From the NCBI RefSeq assembly GCF_019457885.1, contig NZ_JAHZST010000006.1, positions 124,001-188,000 on the forward strand: DNA of 64,000 nt, given 5' to 3'. Under the pieces are notes generated by a model. It was not told where the DNA came from. It saw only the letters and a program-made list of their open reading frames with translations, and did not search any database. Both the position numbers and the translations under genes were made by a program. The stretch is from Shewanella nanhaiensis (lineage in GTDB: Bacteria > Pseudomonadota > Gammaproteobacteria > Enterobacterales > Shewanellaceae). Below, in pieces: positions 53,775 through 63,097 of this stretch (position 1 is the first letter of the stretch; each line of letters starts with the position of its first letter).

Positions 53775-54269
53775 TTATTCAGATATTACGATGGTACAAG
53801 CCGCAGGGCTTGTGCCTGTAATACTAATTTCCATATGATGGTCATTGTAATCATCTTCATAATAACCGTCACCTGAGTAATGTTTGTCATTCTTATTAGC
53901 ACCATTCCATGCCACTTTCGCAGATTTATAACCATTTTTGTTATGGGATATTTTGAAATAATTTTGTTTATTAGAAGGTGTCGCAGCCATAATCGCAAAT
54001 GCTGCACCATTAGACATGGTTAAACTAAAGCCAATGTTAGAACCAGCGCCTTTCGCATTAACACCGCACTCCCATAACTCTTCAGGTAAAATCTTGCTGC
54101 TTGAAGAGACCTCTTTTATACTCCCGTGTTCGACGTAATAATTAACATGAAGTTCTTTACCCGTATCATTCCTAATTCCAACTGCAAGATCATTCCTTTC
54201 TTTATTTGAACCGAAAACACTTTTAATCAATTGGACAACATCTATGTTTAGGTTTGTGTCAGTGCTCAT
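53775..54269 (-). CDS. Actinoporin-like (pore-forming toxin fold) protein
   Basis: A 164-aa soluble protein without a signal peptide. From ~residue 27 it follows the actinoporin layout: DLAVGIRNDTGKEL resembles the IAVGIDNESGKTW-type start of sea-anemone actinoporins. It has a YYVEHG strand, then GFSLTMSNGAAFAIMAATPSN where actinoporins have the YSMSDGNTLAVLFSVPYD segment, then NYFKISH and a Tyr/His/Asp-rich phosphocholine-site-like stretch (~128-146). Residues 1-26 (LNIDVVQLIKSVFG) could form the N-terminal amphipathic helix. Aegerolysin is an alternative fold. The gene is AT-rich, isolated in a repeat desert and probably acquired. The match is by eye and unconfirmed. Confidence 0.5.
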   Translation of the reverse strand: MSTDTNLNIDVVQLIKSVFGSNKERNDLAVGIRNDTGKELHVNYYVEHGSIKEVSSSSKILPEELWECGVNAKGAGSNIGFSLTMSNGAAFAIMAATPSNKQNYFKISHNKNGYKSAKVAWNGANKNDKHYSGDGYYEDDYNDHHMEISITGTSPAACTIVISE

Positions 54270-54707
54270 TCATTTTATCCTTAAAAAATTTAGTAACCGT
54301 AACGGTGTAAGAAATCGATAATATTACTAGAACGTAATTAATTACGAATTTAGATATTTGATTTCATACATTATTTATAACATGGCTGTTAAAAATACAT
54401 ATTACTCCTTATTACATGGATGCTGGCTGGAACTGATTTTTAGGAAATGAAAAGGCCATAATTCTGAGCTACTAGAAGCGCCGTTTAAAGTTACAATAAT
54501 TCCACGACGTTAGTTGTTAGACTAAGTCTAACTATAAGTATTAATCCAAACGAAGTTTGGAAAGCTAACCCTATAAAACAAAGAGTGGATCCCGGCTAAA
54601 AGCATCGCCGGGATGACGGATAAACCCAAATTAATCTAAAAGTTTGGGATGACGAATAAACTAACCTAAAAATGACTCAGCCTATGTTCATACACATAGG
54701 CCCACAT
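54270..54707. other. Noncoding region with palindromic repeats
   Basis: AT-rich upstream region of the actinoporin-like gene, then an inverted-orientation GTCAT...ATCCA unit (54586-54617) and a degenerate further unit with CCCAAA/TTTGGG arms ending GGGATGACG (54624-54657). No gene was seen. Confidence 0.5.
54586..54617. repeat. GTCAT...ATCCA palindromic repeat, copy 4 (inverted)
   Basis: TGGATCCCGG ... CCGGGATGAC with a longer loop, in opposite orientation to copies 2 and 3. Together with copy 3 it brackets the actinoporin-like gene. Confidence 0.7.
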
Positions 54708-56279
54708 CTACCACCAACACACATAAAACGCGCCGACAATCAAAATAACTGCCATGGCTGAGATGTTATAGGAGCGGCTTGTGGCAAACTCTACGCTGTC
54801 GATATCCACTGATTGATCCTGCTCTTTCGTAGCGCCTTTATCAAAATGAGACACCATAGCAGCTAGTAGCAAACAAGCCACGAAGACTAGGCCGACTCTG
54901 TCCATGAAAGGCAGGTCTGGTAACGCGAGTTTGAAGGTGAGTGAGAGCACGGCTGAGCCTAAGGCGGCGGTGAGTGCTCCTTTAGATGTGGTGCGCTTCC
55001 AGAACATGCCCATCACGAAGATCACCACGATCCCCGGTGTGAAGAAGCCAGTAAACTCTTGAATATATTGGAAGGCTTGATCTAACTCGCCTAATAGAGG
55101 GCGGGTGGTCAACAGGGCGATGACCATGGCGCCTAAGCTGACGAAGCGGCCCACTTTCACGTAGTGCTGCTGGGATCTCTCTTTGCGATAGTGGCTGTAG
55201 ATATCCATGGTGAAGATGGTGGAGATACTGTTGGTCATCGAACCCAGTGAGGAGACGATGGCGGCCACGAGTGCTGCAAAGACCAGACCTTTAATGCCCG
55301 ATGGCATCAAGCTCATTAACATAGGGTAGGCTTTATCGGCTGGCTCTAAATCTGGCATCAACAGATAAGCGGCTATGCCTGGCAGCACCACAATAACTGG
55401 CATTAAGACCTTTAAAAATGCAGCAAATACGATCCCTTTTTGCGCCTCTCCTAAGCTTTTTGCGGCCAGTGCACGCTGAATAATGTATTGGTTAAAGCCC
55501 CAGTAGGAGATATTCATGATCCACATGCCGCCAAGGAGAACTGAGAGTCCTGGTAGGCTCATATAGTGTTCATGCTCAGGGCTTAAGATCATGTCGAACT
55601 TCTGTGGCGCCTGTTCAAGAAGAAGTGCAAAACCTTGGAACACTCCGTTGTCATTGCTGATCATATTGAGGGTGGTGTAGCTGAGGAAGAGTCCACCGAA
55701 GACCAGTAGTACCACCTGAATAATGTCGGTGTAGGCTACCGCTTTTAAGCCGCCGTAAAGAGAGTAGGCGAGGGAGAAGAGACCAAGAAATGCCATGGCG
55801 ACTGTGATATCTACCCCTGTGACTGTGTTGATGGCCAGTGCGCCCAACCAAAGGATGGCGGTGAGGTTAACTAAGATGTAGACTCCAAGCCAGAAAAACG
55901 CCATGACCATACGAACATTGTGATTGAACCTCTGCTCTAGGAACTGAGGCATAGTGAATATCTTGTTTTTTAAGAAGATAGGTAGGAAGTATTTACCGAC
56001 TATGATCAAGGTGATTGCCGCCATCCACTCATAGGAGGCGATCGCTAATCCCATGGCATAACCTGAGCCAGACATCCCGATTATCTGTTCGGCTGAGATA
56101 TTTGCTGCGATAAGCGAGGCGCCGATAGCCCACCAAGGTAGGCTATTGCCTGCAAGGAAGTAATCACTGGCATCTTTTTTATGGCCCACTTTCTCCCGTG
56201 ACACAAAGTAGGCGATGGCAATGAGCCCAAGTACGTAGACGATAAAAATACCGACATCCAATGTTGAAAGTTGCTGCAT
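54708..56279 (-). CDS. SGLT-type Na+/sugar symporter (SSS family)
   Basis: A 523-aa inner-membrane symporter with ~14 helices. DASDYFLAGNSLPWWAIGASLIAANISAEQIIGMSGSGYAMGLAIASYEWMAA (~37-89) is nearly the vSGLT (Vibrio Na+/galactose transporter) signature, and YGGLKAVAYTDIIQ (~175) the second. It imports a sugar or similar polyol with Na+; the exact sugar is unknown. Last gene of the TonB-receptor/halogenase unit, it starts 38 bp after the DUF6445 gene, so it probably takes up across the inner membrane what the TonB receptor brings through the outer one. Confidence 0.9.
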   Translation of the reverse strand: MQQLSTLDVGIFIVYVLGLIAIAYFVSREKVGHKKDASDYFLAGNSLPWWAIGASLIAANISAEQIIGMSGSGYAMGLAIASYEWMAAITLIIVGKYFLPIFLKNKIFTMPQFLEQRFNHNVRMVMAFFWLGVYILVNLTAILWLGALAINTVTGVDITVAMAFLGLFSLAYSLYGGLKAVAYTDIIQVVLLVFGGLFLSYTTLNMISNDNGVFQGFALLLEQAPQKFDMILSPEHEHYMSLPGLSVLLGGMWIMNISYWGFNQYIIQRALAAKSLGEAQKGIVFAAFLKVLMPVIVVLPGIAAYLLMPDLEPADKAYPMLMSLMPSGIKGLVFAALVAAIVSSLGSMTNSISTIFTMDIYSHYRKERSQQHYVKVGRFVSLGAMVIALLTTRPLLGELDQAFQYIQEFTGFFTPGIVVIFVMGMFWKRTTSKGALTAALGSAVLSLTFKLALPDLPFMDRVGLVFVACLLLAAMVSHFDKGATKEQDQSVDIDSVEFATSRSYNISAMAVILIVGAFYVCWW

Positions 56280-56317
56280 AGTGTTCTCTTTATTATGTAG
56301 TTATAAGGTCTTATCTA

Positions 56318-57061
56318 TTACTTAAACAGGATGAAACTGTTGAGGGTGAGCCGTCCTGTTGCTGGGTTATCTGTGAGCTTGCTATCGGCACTGATATCCG
56401 CTGAATGCAAGCAGTTACTGGGGTAGATAATGGCTCTATTGAACTTTGGTTCTACCGAGTGTATCTGCTCAAATAGCGGGCTACTGCCGTTGGTGTAAGC
56501 GGGGTTTTGATGAAGCTGCATGCCGTAAGCTTGCTGTTTCAATCTTTTTCCATATAGAGGGAGCCGCTCATGGGTGATGGACTCGAATCGACTCTCTCTG
56601 TGGCGATACAGAGAGGTGCCGCCTAGAGGAGCGTTAAACAGGTAATGCACCACGGCAAACTGATCACTTGAGGGACTGTCAAAATGGGGCAACATCTGAA
56701 TAGGCCGCAGCGCTTCAGCTTTTGTCATGGTCAGCGAGAAGGCTGACAGTAAGGTATTAGGCTGCTTGCTTTGGTTAATGCCATAACTTGAGCTGATAAG
56801 CGCGCTATATCTCTGTATAAGTTGTTCGTCATAGTCTAGGGGTGCTGCTTTGCGCTTACCTGGATAGAAATCTTGATTGTTGGCGCTAAATTCAGGTGGT
56901 TGACAGGCTTGTCTTACCATGGCATCTGGATTTAACAGCAGGTCGTCGATGACCAACAATGGGGTTCTCTCCTCTCCCACCGTATGCAAGACTGGTTTAG
57001 CGTCAGGATTGAATATCACCGAGCGATCGCTGAGTAGATCTGCTGTCATGCTCATCTCCAT
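56318..57061 (-). CDS. DUF6445-family protein (2OG-oxygenase-like)
   Basis: A 247-aa protein that I assign to DUF6445. The motif MLPHFDSPSSDQFAVVHYLF (~141-160) has an H-x-D metal-site-like pair, and a distal His lies in YPSNCLHSADISAD (~219). The arrangement resembles Fe(II)/2-oxoglutarate-dependent oxygenases, but activity is inferred. Such genes occur with flavin halogenase-like and SapC genes in Alteromonadales and Caulobacter-type TonB loci. The start MEMSM at 57061 is 1 bp after the SapC stop codon, indicating tight coupling. Confidence 0.7.
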   Translation of the reverse strand: MEMSMTADLLSDRSVIFNPDAKPVLHTVGEERTPLLVIDDLLLNPDAMVRQACQPPEFSANNQDFYPGKRKAAPLDYDEQLIQRYSALISSSYGINQSKQPNTLLSAFSLTMTKAEALRPIQMLPHFDSPSSDQFAVVHYLFNAPLGGTSLYRHRESRFESITHERLPLYGKRLKQQAYGMQLHQNPAYTNGSSPLFEQIHSVEPKFNRAIIYPSNCLHSADISADSKLTDNPATGRLTLNSFILFK

Positions 57062-57062
57062 A

Positions 57063-57791
57063 TTAGCGATTATGTACAGGGCTATCGCGCCTGTTCTTCA
57101 TCTCTATCAGACTGTAGATCTGACCCAATGAGGCGATCATCATGTAGATAGGTTCGAAAAACTGGGTACGATGTAGCCTTAACAGTTGTGCATCGCTGAG
57201 GTTGTTAAACTGTTTCTCATCTATGGTGTAGAGTCCATTGAGGCGAGTGGGGTTGGCATGTTCAAACGCGATCTCAACTGACAGGGGTTGCAGCAGCTTT
57301 AGCTCTTGCAGTAGCTGTAGGAAAGCTTGGTTATCCGCCTCTCCTCGCAGTAGTTGAGCTAAGTGTTGTTTGGCCTCCTGTAGATGCTCAGACTCCTCTC
57401 CCTGCTCTCCGTAAAGCGGGCTTCCTTTTGGCTCTTTGCTTAATGTTGGGCTATTGATATCGATACACAGTGGATGCTCACCTGTTTCACTATCTTTGGG
57501 GCCGACGAAAAATGGCTGCCTACGGATCTGCAGTGGCAGATAGATGCTGCGCCACTCATCATCGTGCCAGAAAAGGTTCTCCCCCTCGGCAAAACCCAGT
57601 AGGGCGACAAAGGTAAATGCGCCAGTATCGCCATTTTTAGTCAGCACAATAGGATATTGGGTGATCAGTTGGCGAAACTCAGACAGTACAACAGGGATCA
57701 TATTAAGATGAGATCCATGTTGGCCGCACTTGTTTGGATCTAGATACAAAGATTGATGCTCGCAGGCAGTTAACTGGACTAAATTGCTCAT
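57063..57791 (-). CDS. SapC-family protein
   Basis: A 242-aa protein of the SapC family. SLYLDPNKCGQHGSHLNMIPVVLSEFRQLITQYPIVLTKN (~15-54) and FVALLGFAEGENLFW are the conserved blocks. SapC was named in Campylobacter S-layer loci, and the family's role in TonB loci is unknown. The gene lies between the halogenase-like gene (36 bp upstream) and the DUF6445 gene and belongs to the same minus-strand unit. Confidence 0.85.
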   Translation of the reverse strand: MSNLVQLTACEHQSLYLDPNKCGQHGSHLNMIPVVLSEFRQLITQYPIVLTKNGDTGAFTFVALLGFAEGENLFWHDDEWRSIYLPLQIRRQPFFVGPKDSETGEHPLCIDINSPTLSKEPKGSPLYGEQGEESEHLQEAKQHLAQLLRGEADNQAFLQLLQELKLLQPLSVEIAFEHANPTRLNGLYTIDEKQFNNLSDAQLLRLHRTQFFEPIYMMIASLGQIYSLIEMKNRRDSPVHNR

Positions 57792-57827
57792 GTTAAGGCT
57801 CTCTTCTTATTCGTTAACGCGGCAGCG

Positions 57828-59414
57828 TTAAATCTGGCTAAAGCCATACTGTTTTATCTTATTGATAAGCTCTCTGTTGCTCGGCAATTGCGCGGTAGCC
57901 CGTTCAATCAAATGCTGATTTTTAGCGAACTGTCGATGGGCATATTGCCAGTCATTGAGTAGATGAGACGTGACTGAATAATCGGTATCAAAACCCATTC
58001 CATAGAGTACATATTGGTAGCTTGCAGCCGGGAAAACTTCATTATTACTGGTGAAATCCATGTCTGCCGGCGCCCTGTGTTGCCAAACTTTCATCAGATC
58101 TTGTAGGCTCTCAGGAATCGTTTTAGGGTCGCGGTTATCTTTCCAAAAGTCGCTGTCACAGCGTCGACTTAAAATGTAGTGCAGCTTGAGAAAGTCGATG
58201 ATGCGCTCCCATCGGTAGTTGAAGGTTTGATTAAAACGTTTAGCGACGATATCCATCACCTCACGGTTGGCGGGTAGCTGTTCGCTAATCATCTGCGCTG
58301 AAAGCTCAACAAGGACAATCGCCGAGGCTTCTAGTGGCTCAAGAAATCCCGCCGATAGGCCAACGGCGACACAGTTTTTGTGCCAGAAAGTCTCACGGTG
58401 GCCACTTTTAATGGGAATTTTACGCACTGTGAGTGAGTCAAACTTGGGGCCAATATAATCCGCCAGAGCTTGCATCGCTGTGGCCTCATCTGTGTATCTG
58501 CTTGAGTAAACATGGCCGACGCCTCGTCGATGCTGCAAGCCGATATCCCAGATCCAACCCGCCTCTTGTGCAGTGGAGATGGTATGGGAGGCGATGGGGC
58601 TATCCTCTTCGTCATAGGGCACGTGTACCGCTAAGGCGGTGTCGATAAAGAGTACGTCGCTACAATCGATAAAGGGCACTTGGTAGTGTTGACCTAAGAG
58701 TAGGGATTTGAAACCTGAGCAATCGATAAACAGATCGCCCTCTATCTCTTTTTCAAGTTTGTCTGTTGTTTGCGTGGTTAATGAGGCGATGTCACCGTTA
58801 CAGTGTTCATTAATGCCAGTAACATGAGCGCTGAGGTAGGTGACGCCCAACTTTTCGGTGCAGTGACGCTGGAGAAATTGAGAGAACTTACCTGCATCGA
58901 GATGATAAGCGTAGTTGGCTACATCTGAGTATTCAGCGGTGCGTATGGTTTTAGGGGCTAAGCCCTGCTCACAGACGCTCTCTTGAAAGCAGACGGCGTT
59001 GGAGAAAGAGTGTTTATTCTTCTCATTTGATTCAGCGTTTAGCGATGCCCAGTAGGGGGCGAGATCGTGCTGAGTAAAGCCTTGGGGGAGTACGAGAGGG
59101 TGGTAGTAAAAATCATCATCTGAGCCATCGACCCATTTGGAAAACTTGGCTCCCTGCTTGAAGGTGGCGTCGCACTCGCGAATAAAATCTGTTTCGCTAA
59201 TGCCCATTTTTATCAAGCTATTGCGCATGGTGGGCCAAGTACCTTCCCCTACACCAATGGAGGGAGTATCAGGTGATTCAACCAAGATCACCTCAACGGG
59301 GCTGCCTGAGGTGACTTTGTGATGGGCCGCTAGCCAACCTGCAGTGATCCAGCCTGCGGTTCCACCGCCGACAATTACGATTTTTTGTGTTGGTTTATCC
59401 ATAATGCTACTCAC
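57828..59414 (-). CDS. Flavin-dependent tryptophan-halogenase-like protein
   Basis: A 528-aa flavoprotein. The FAD-binding GxGxxG motif is IVGGGTAGWITAGWLAA (~14-30). GVGEGTWPTM (~56) and DATFKQGAKFSKW hold the candidate catalytic Lys of halogenases (PrnA K79), and GFLEPLEASAI the Glu near the active site (PrnA E346 region). The halogenase hallmark WxWxIP reads WIWDIG here, with Gly for Pro. In TonB loci such proteins accompany carbohydrate uptake and their halogenation activity is unproven. It starts 64 bp after the receptor gene in the same unit. Confidence 0.85.
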   Translation of the reverse strand: MSSIMDKPTQKIVIVGGGTAGWITAGWLAAHHKVTSGSPVEVILVESPDTPSIGVGEGTWPTMRNSLIKMGISETDFIRECDATFKQGAKFSKWVDGSDDDFYYHPLVLPQGFTQHDLAPYWASLNAESNEKNKHSFSNAVCFQESVCEQGLAPKTIRTAEYSDVANYAYHLDAGKFSQFLQRHCTEKLGVTYLSAHVTGINEHCNGDIASLTTQTTDKLEKEIEGDLFIDCSGFKSLLLGQHYQVPFIDCSDVLFIDTALAVHVPYDEEDSPIASHTISTAQEAGWIWDIGLQHRRGVGHVYSSRYTDEATAMQALADYIGPKFDSLTVRKIPIKSGHRETFWHKNCVAVGLSAGFLEPLEASAIVLVELSAQMISEQLPANREVMDIVAKRFNQTFNYRWERIIDFLKLHYILSRRCDSDFWKDNRDPKTIPESLQDLMKVWQHRAPADMDFTSNNEVFPAASYQYVLYGMGFDTDYSVTSHLLNDWQYAHRQFAKNQHLIERATAQLPSNRELINKIKQYGFSQI

Positions 59415-59478
59415 AATTAAAGACAGAAATTAGCCTACATCTAAGACGATGTAGGCTAAACAACCGGATGTCAGTGGC

Positions 59479-62400
59479 TTAGAATGAGCCGCGTATGCCT
59501 AACGCGAATCGACGGCCACTGTCTTCAACTGAGAGTAGTTGGTTTTCGAAGCGTCCGCGTTTATGGACGTACTCTTCAGTTAAGTTCACTCCTTCAAAGA
59601 AGACAGCTAGGTTCTCGGTGAGATCATAGCTACCGCTTAAATCGAGTTGTGCGTAACTCTCAACGATTGTGGGGCCATCACCATTGGTTTGTGTCAGAGA
59701 CTGCACAAATGAGTCACGCCAGTTCCAGGCAAGACGTGTCTGGATTGGACCACTTTCATAGAAGGCAACTAGGTTGACTGAGTCACTTAAGCCTGTAAGT
59801 GCAAACACTTGAGTGATATCAGCGGCGTCGAGTTCGGCGTTGCTGCTGACAAGCGTGGCATTGGCCATAACGCCAAAGCCTGACTCACCAAAGCTGTGTT
59901 GCACGGCAAGCTCCCAACCGTCGACAATGGCCGACTCTCCGTTATTGGGGCGAGTATTGGTGAAGTGTGCGACGCCGTCATTGCTGTCGGGGTTATCTGT
60001 GTCATCACCGGTTGAGGGATCGGTCAGCAGGCTGCCATCACTTAGGGTGAAAGTGAGATCCTCTTGGGTATTAACGATGAAGTTTTCGACGTTCTTTCTA
60101 AAGTAGCCAGCTGAGACATAGCTGACCTCATCGTAATACCACTCAAGGGAGAGATCTAAGTTTTCAGAGCTAAATGGCTTGAGCTTAGGGTTACCTTGGC
60201 TGGAGGTGAGATCGCCACCGGGACGGGTGGTGTTGATAACCGTGATCGGCGACATGCTGTTGAGCGTTGGACGGGTCATGGTTTTAGAGGCTGCCAGTCG
60301 TGCAACCAAGTCGTCGGTTATCTCTAATTTAACGCTAAAGCTTGGCAAGATAGCGTCATAGCTATTGGCTTGGCTGATCGCTTCAACACTGCCGTAGGCG
60401 GGTAACATCTCTGTTTTATCTAAGATGTTGAGCTGAGCTATTGGCTTATCACGACCTTTGACATCTGTGTCTGTGGTTTCATATCTCACACCTGCGGTGC
60501 TTGAGATGAGCATGCCTGCGATCTCGCCGACAAAGTCGACCTCGAAGTAGGCGGCAAAGATATCCTCTTGCACACTGTATGATTTATCTCTGAGCACCGC
60601 ATCGAAACTGATTGTGTCACTGTTTGTACTGGCGTAATACTGCTCAAGAAAAGCAAAGTTGGCTTCACCGTCATGGGCGAGCCAAGAGGTGGGCATCTGG
60701 CCGCTACCGCTGACACCACTGAGGAAGTCACTACCAGCATCGAAGATATACTGTGCATCAGGACTGATTGTGGGACTGTCGGGATAGCCACAGTATGCAC
60801 AGTGAAGCCCCTCTCCCTCGTTATCCCAACGGTTGAGGCTTTTAGTCTCGGTTGAGTACATCATACCAAATCGAGCCGCGCTAAAGCCTGTGTCGCCGTC
60901 GGCAAGCCAAGTGTTGTCCCATCTAAATTGGTCTAGCTCATCTTGTACTTCCCAGCCGCGGCGTAGCATCACATGGGCTCGGCTATTATCTGTGCTTAGA
61001 TAGTCTTGCACACCTGCGGGTGTCACAGAGGGATCGTAAGCTGTGCCGTCAAGCTCCTGTTGACCGCTATAGATGTTTGGATTGGCTGATTCAAACATTG
61101 AGGCGTTGGGTAGGATATCGTCATTGACTTGAAAGCGTACGCGATTGGCGTAACCAATAAGTGATAACTGATTACCACGACCATTATTAGCCTCACGACT
61201 GGCCTCTGAGTGGCTGTAGTCAAAGCTCATATTGAGGTTGTCATTCACATCCCAATCGGCATTCAGGCCGAAGGATTTTGAGTCTGTTATGCGGTCAAAT
61301 TTCTTGGCGTGAAAATCCGTTGCTAAACCAACCTCTTGATACATGTCGACGACAGTACCATTCGCGTCGACAATGGGGCTACCGCCATCGACACCTGTGA
61401 CGTTAGGCGCTGTGAACCAGTGGCCGTATGAGGTGGCGTTGGTTTCCACATCGAAATCTGAGTAGAGTGCATCGGCGGTGAGCACTAAGTTATCGGTTGG
61501 TGCGTATTGCAGCACTAAGTTGGCATTGGTTCTGGTGCGATCTTCAAAGGTGACCTTGTGATCATAGTTACGAGCGGAGAAGATATTGCCTGTGTAGGCT
61601 TCTCCTGAGGCTGTTTTAGGATCTGGGATCCCGACATTTTCTAACCAGCCATCAATTTGAGCCTGATTTAGGCGTGTTTTACGCTCTTGATGTGAGACTC
61701 CGAGTAGCACACCAAAGCTGTCATCTAAAAAGGTGTTACTGATCAAGCCTGAGATCTGAGGCGTGGTCTCTTCGCTATTCTCATCGTAGATCCCCTTGAT
61801 ACTACCAGCGGCTTTAAAGCCATTGATGGCAAAAGGCTTTGCTGTATTGATGTTCACGGTCGAGCCGATCCCACCCGATTGCATGGTGGCCGATGAGGTT
61901 TTATGGACATCTAAGCTGCTGACTAGCTCTGCAGCAATGGTGTCGAAGCTAAAGCCGCGGGTATCACTTTCACTGGCTATCTGACGGCCATTGACTAGTA
62001 CGGTATTGAACTGAGGACCAAATCCTCTGACAGTGATCGACTGCCCCTCTCCCCCCGAACGGTCGATGGAAACACCGGTAATTCGTTGTAGAGACTCGGC
62101 GAGGTTGGTGTCGGGAAACTTACCTATATCTTCAGAGGAGATTGAGTCAACAACCCCTTCAGCACTGCGTTTTACATCCATGGAGCGGCTTAGAGAGCCT
62201 CTGATCCCACTGACCTCAATCACTTCCATTTTGGTATCGGCACTGGTATCTGCCTCTGCGGCCAATAGCTGTGGTGAGGCTAAAGTTCCCATTGCAGCTA
62301 ACACTGCACTTGCTACTTGATTCTTGTTGTAGGTGGTCATATCGTCTTGTCTCTTATGATTTTTATTATATAAGATTGAGATCTGCCCACTGTCGTTCAT

Positions 62401-62772
62401 CTGTGCAACAAGCCCGGTATTTTCGAGCATTAACTTCAGCGCTTCCATGGTGCTGTATTCGCCATGTACCGCATTTACGTCTATCCCCTCCACCTTTTCG
62501 AATGAAAAGAGCAGGGTGATATCCGCCTGCTCAGCCAGATAGATGAGTGACAAATAGGCCCTTTGTTGAGGGATATTGAAAGCAACACTGTCGACGGCCT
62601 CTTTAGCGATTAGTCCAGGTGTAAAACTTGAGACTAAACATAAGAAAAAGAGCTGACGGATCAGTTTTCGATCCCGCAAGTGCATGGTTTTTTGCCACGC
62701 ACCAAAGGAAGACGATTGATAGAAATTTTTCCTCCATAAAAAATTTATTATTTTTATTTTTTTGTGAAACAT
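59479..62772 (-). CDS. TonB-dependent receptor with STN signalling domain
   Basis: A 1097-residue frame. A signal peptide-like segment (starting best at Met30, 62685: HLRDRKLIRQLFFLCLVSSF) is followed by an STN domain (~60-135; AYLSLIYLAEQADITLLFSF). A second signal-peptide-like stretch begins at Met145 (MTTYNKNQVASAVLAAMGTL ... LLAAEAD). The plug (~190-310, GVVDSISSEDIGKFPDTNLAESLQRITGVSIDR) and a 22-strand-type barrel ending in Phe follow. STN domains talk to FecR-type anti-sigma proteins, encoded divergently here. It is the first gene of the halogenase/SapC/SSS unit and probably imports a carbohydrate-like ligand. The true start is uncertain: 62772, 62685 or the internal 62340. Confidence 0.9.
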   Translation of the reverse strand: MFHKKIKIINFLWRKNFYQSSSFGAWQKTMHLRDRKLIRQLFFLCLVSSFTPGLIAKEAVDSVAFNIPQQRAYLSLIYLAEQADITLLFSFEKVEGIDVNAVHGEYSTMEALKLMLENTGLVAQMNDSGQISILYNKNHKRQDDMTTYNKNQVASAVLAAMGTLASPQLLAAEADTSADTKMEVIEVSGIRGSLSRSMDVKRSAEGVVDSISSEDIGKFPDTNLAESLQRITGVSIDRSGGEGQSITVRGFGPQFNTVLVNGRQIASESDTRGFSFDTIAAELVSSLDVHKTSSATMQSGGIGSTVNINTAKPFAINGFKAAGSIKGIYDENSEETTPQISGLISNTFLDDSFGVLLGVSHQERKTRLNQAQIDGWLENVGIPDPKTASGEAYTGNIFSARNYDHKVTFEDRTRTNANLVLQYAPTDNLVLTADALYSDFDVETNATSYGHWFTAPNVTGVDGGSPIVDANGTVVDMYQEVGLATDFHAKKFDRITDSKSFGLNADWDVNDNLNMSFDYSHSEASREANNGRGNQLSLIGYANRVRFQVNDDILPNASMFESANPNIYSGQQELDGTAYDPSVTPAGVQDYLSTDNSRAHVMLRRGWEVQDELDQFRWDNTWLADGDTGFSAARFGMMYSTETKSLNRWDNEGEGLHCAYCGYPDSPTISPDAQYIFDAGSDFLSGVSGSGQMPTSWLAHDGEANFAFLEQYYASTNSDTISFDAVLRDKSYSVQEDIFAAYFEVDFVGEIAGMLISSTAGVRYETTDTDVKGRDKPIAQLNILDKTEMLPAYGSVEAISQANSYDAILPSFSVKLEITDDLVARLAASKTMTRPTLNSMSPITVINTTRPGGDLTSSQGNPKLKPFSSENLDLSLEWYYDEVSYVSAGYFRKNVENFIVNTQEDLTFTLSDGSLLTDPSTGDDTDNPDSNDGVAHFTNTRPNNGESAIVDGWELAVQHSFGESGFGVMANATLVSSNAELDAADITQVFALTGLSDSVNLVAFYESGPIQTRLAWNWRDSFVQSLTQTNGDGPTIVESYAQLDLSGSYDLTENLAVFFEGVNLTEEYVHKRGRFENQLLSVEDSGRRFALGIRGSF

Positions 62773-63097
62773 TTATCTAGCCACCCACTCACTTTTAGCT
62801 GCTTGTTGTGTGCTTACACGTTAATTGCAGTCTTATTGTTTTACTCTTTTTTTCTAGAATAACTTTTATAAAACAGTGCCTTGAGCTTGTTGTTTTACTA
62901 TCTTTAAATTCCACTGTTCCTGCTAGGTTATCCAGTTGTATGCTTGGTGTAAAAGCCTTATTCTAGTTTAAGCTACTGCTTGGTGGGGTTGTTCGTCGCT
63001 TTTAACTGACAATAAAATTGACCCTATGGCGGATTTTTACTGCTGATTCGTCTTAATAGGATTGATGATGTTTTTTGGCTGGTATAGATAAGACGAT
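62773..63097. promoter_or_regulatory. Divergent promoter region between the TonB receptor and sigma factor genes
   Basis: A 325-bp AT-rich gap between divergently transcribed units. It must hold the promoters of the receptor unit and of the fecI/fecR-like pair, one probably read by the sigma factor itself. I could not assign -35/-10 sites with confidence, and no Fur box was seen. Confidence 0.45.

Noticed and set aside
53786..54010. 74-codon frame overlapping the actinoporin-like gene
   Set aside because: Alternative frame on the same strand with a Met/Ile/Thr-biased shadow translation and no ribosome binding site.
62773..63097. Search for a Fur box in the receptor/sigma gap
   Set aside because: No match to the GATAATGATAATCATTATC-type consensus was found by eye, so iron regulation is not claimed.
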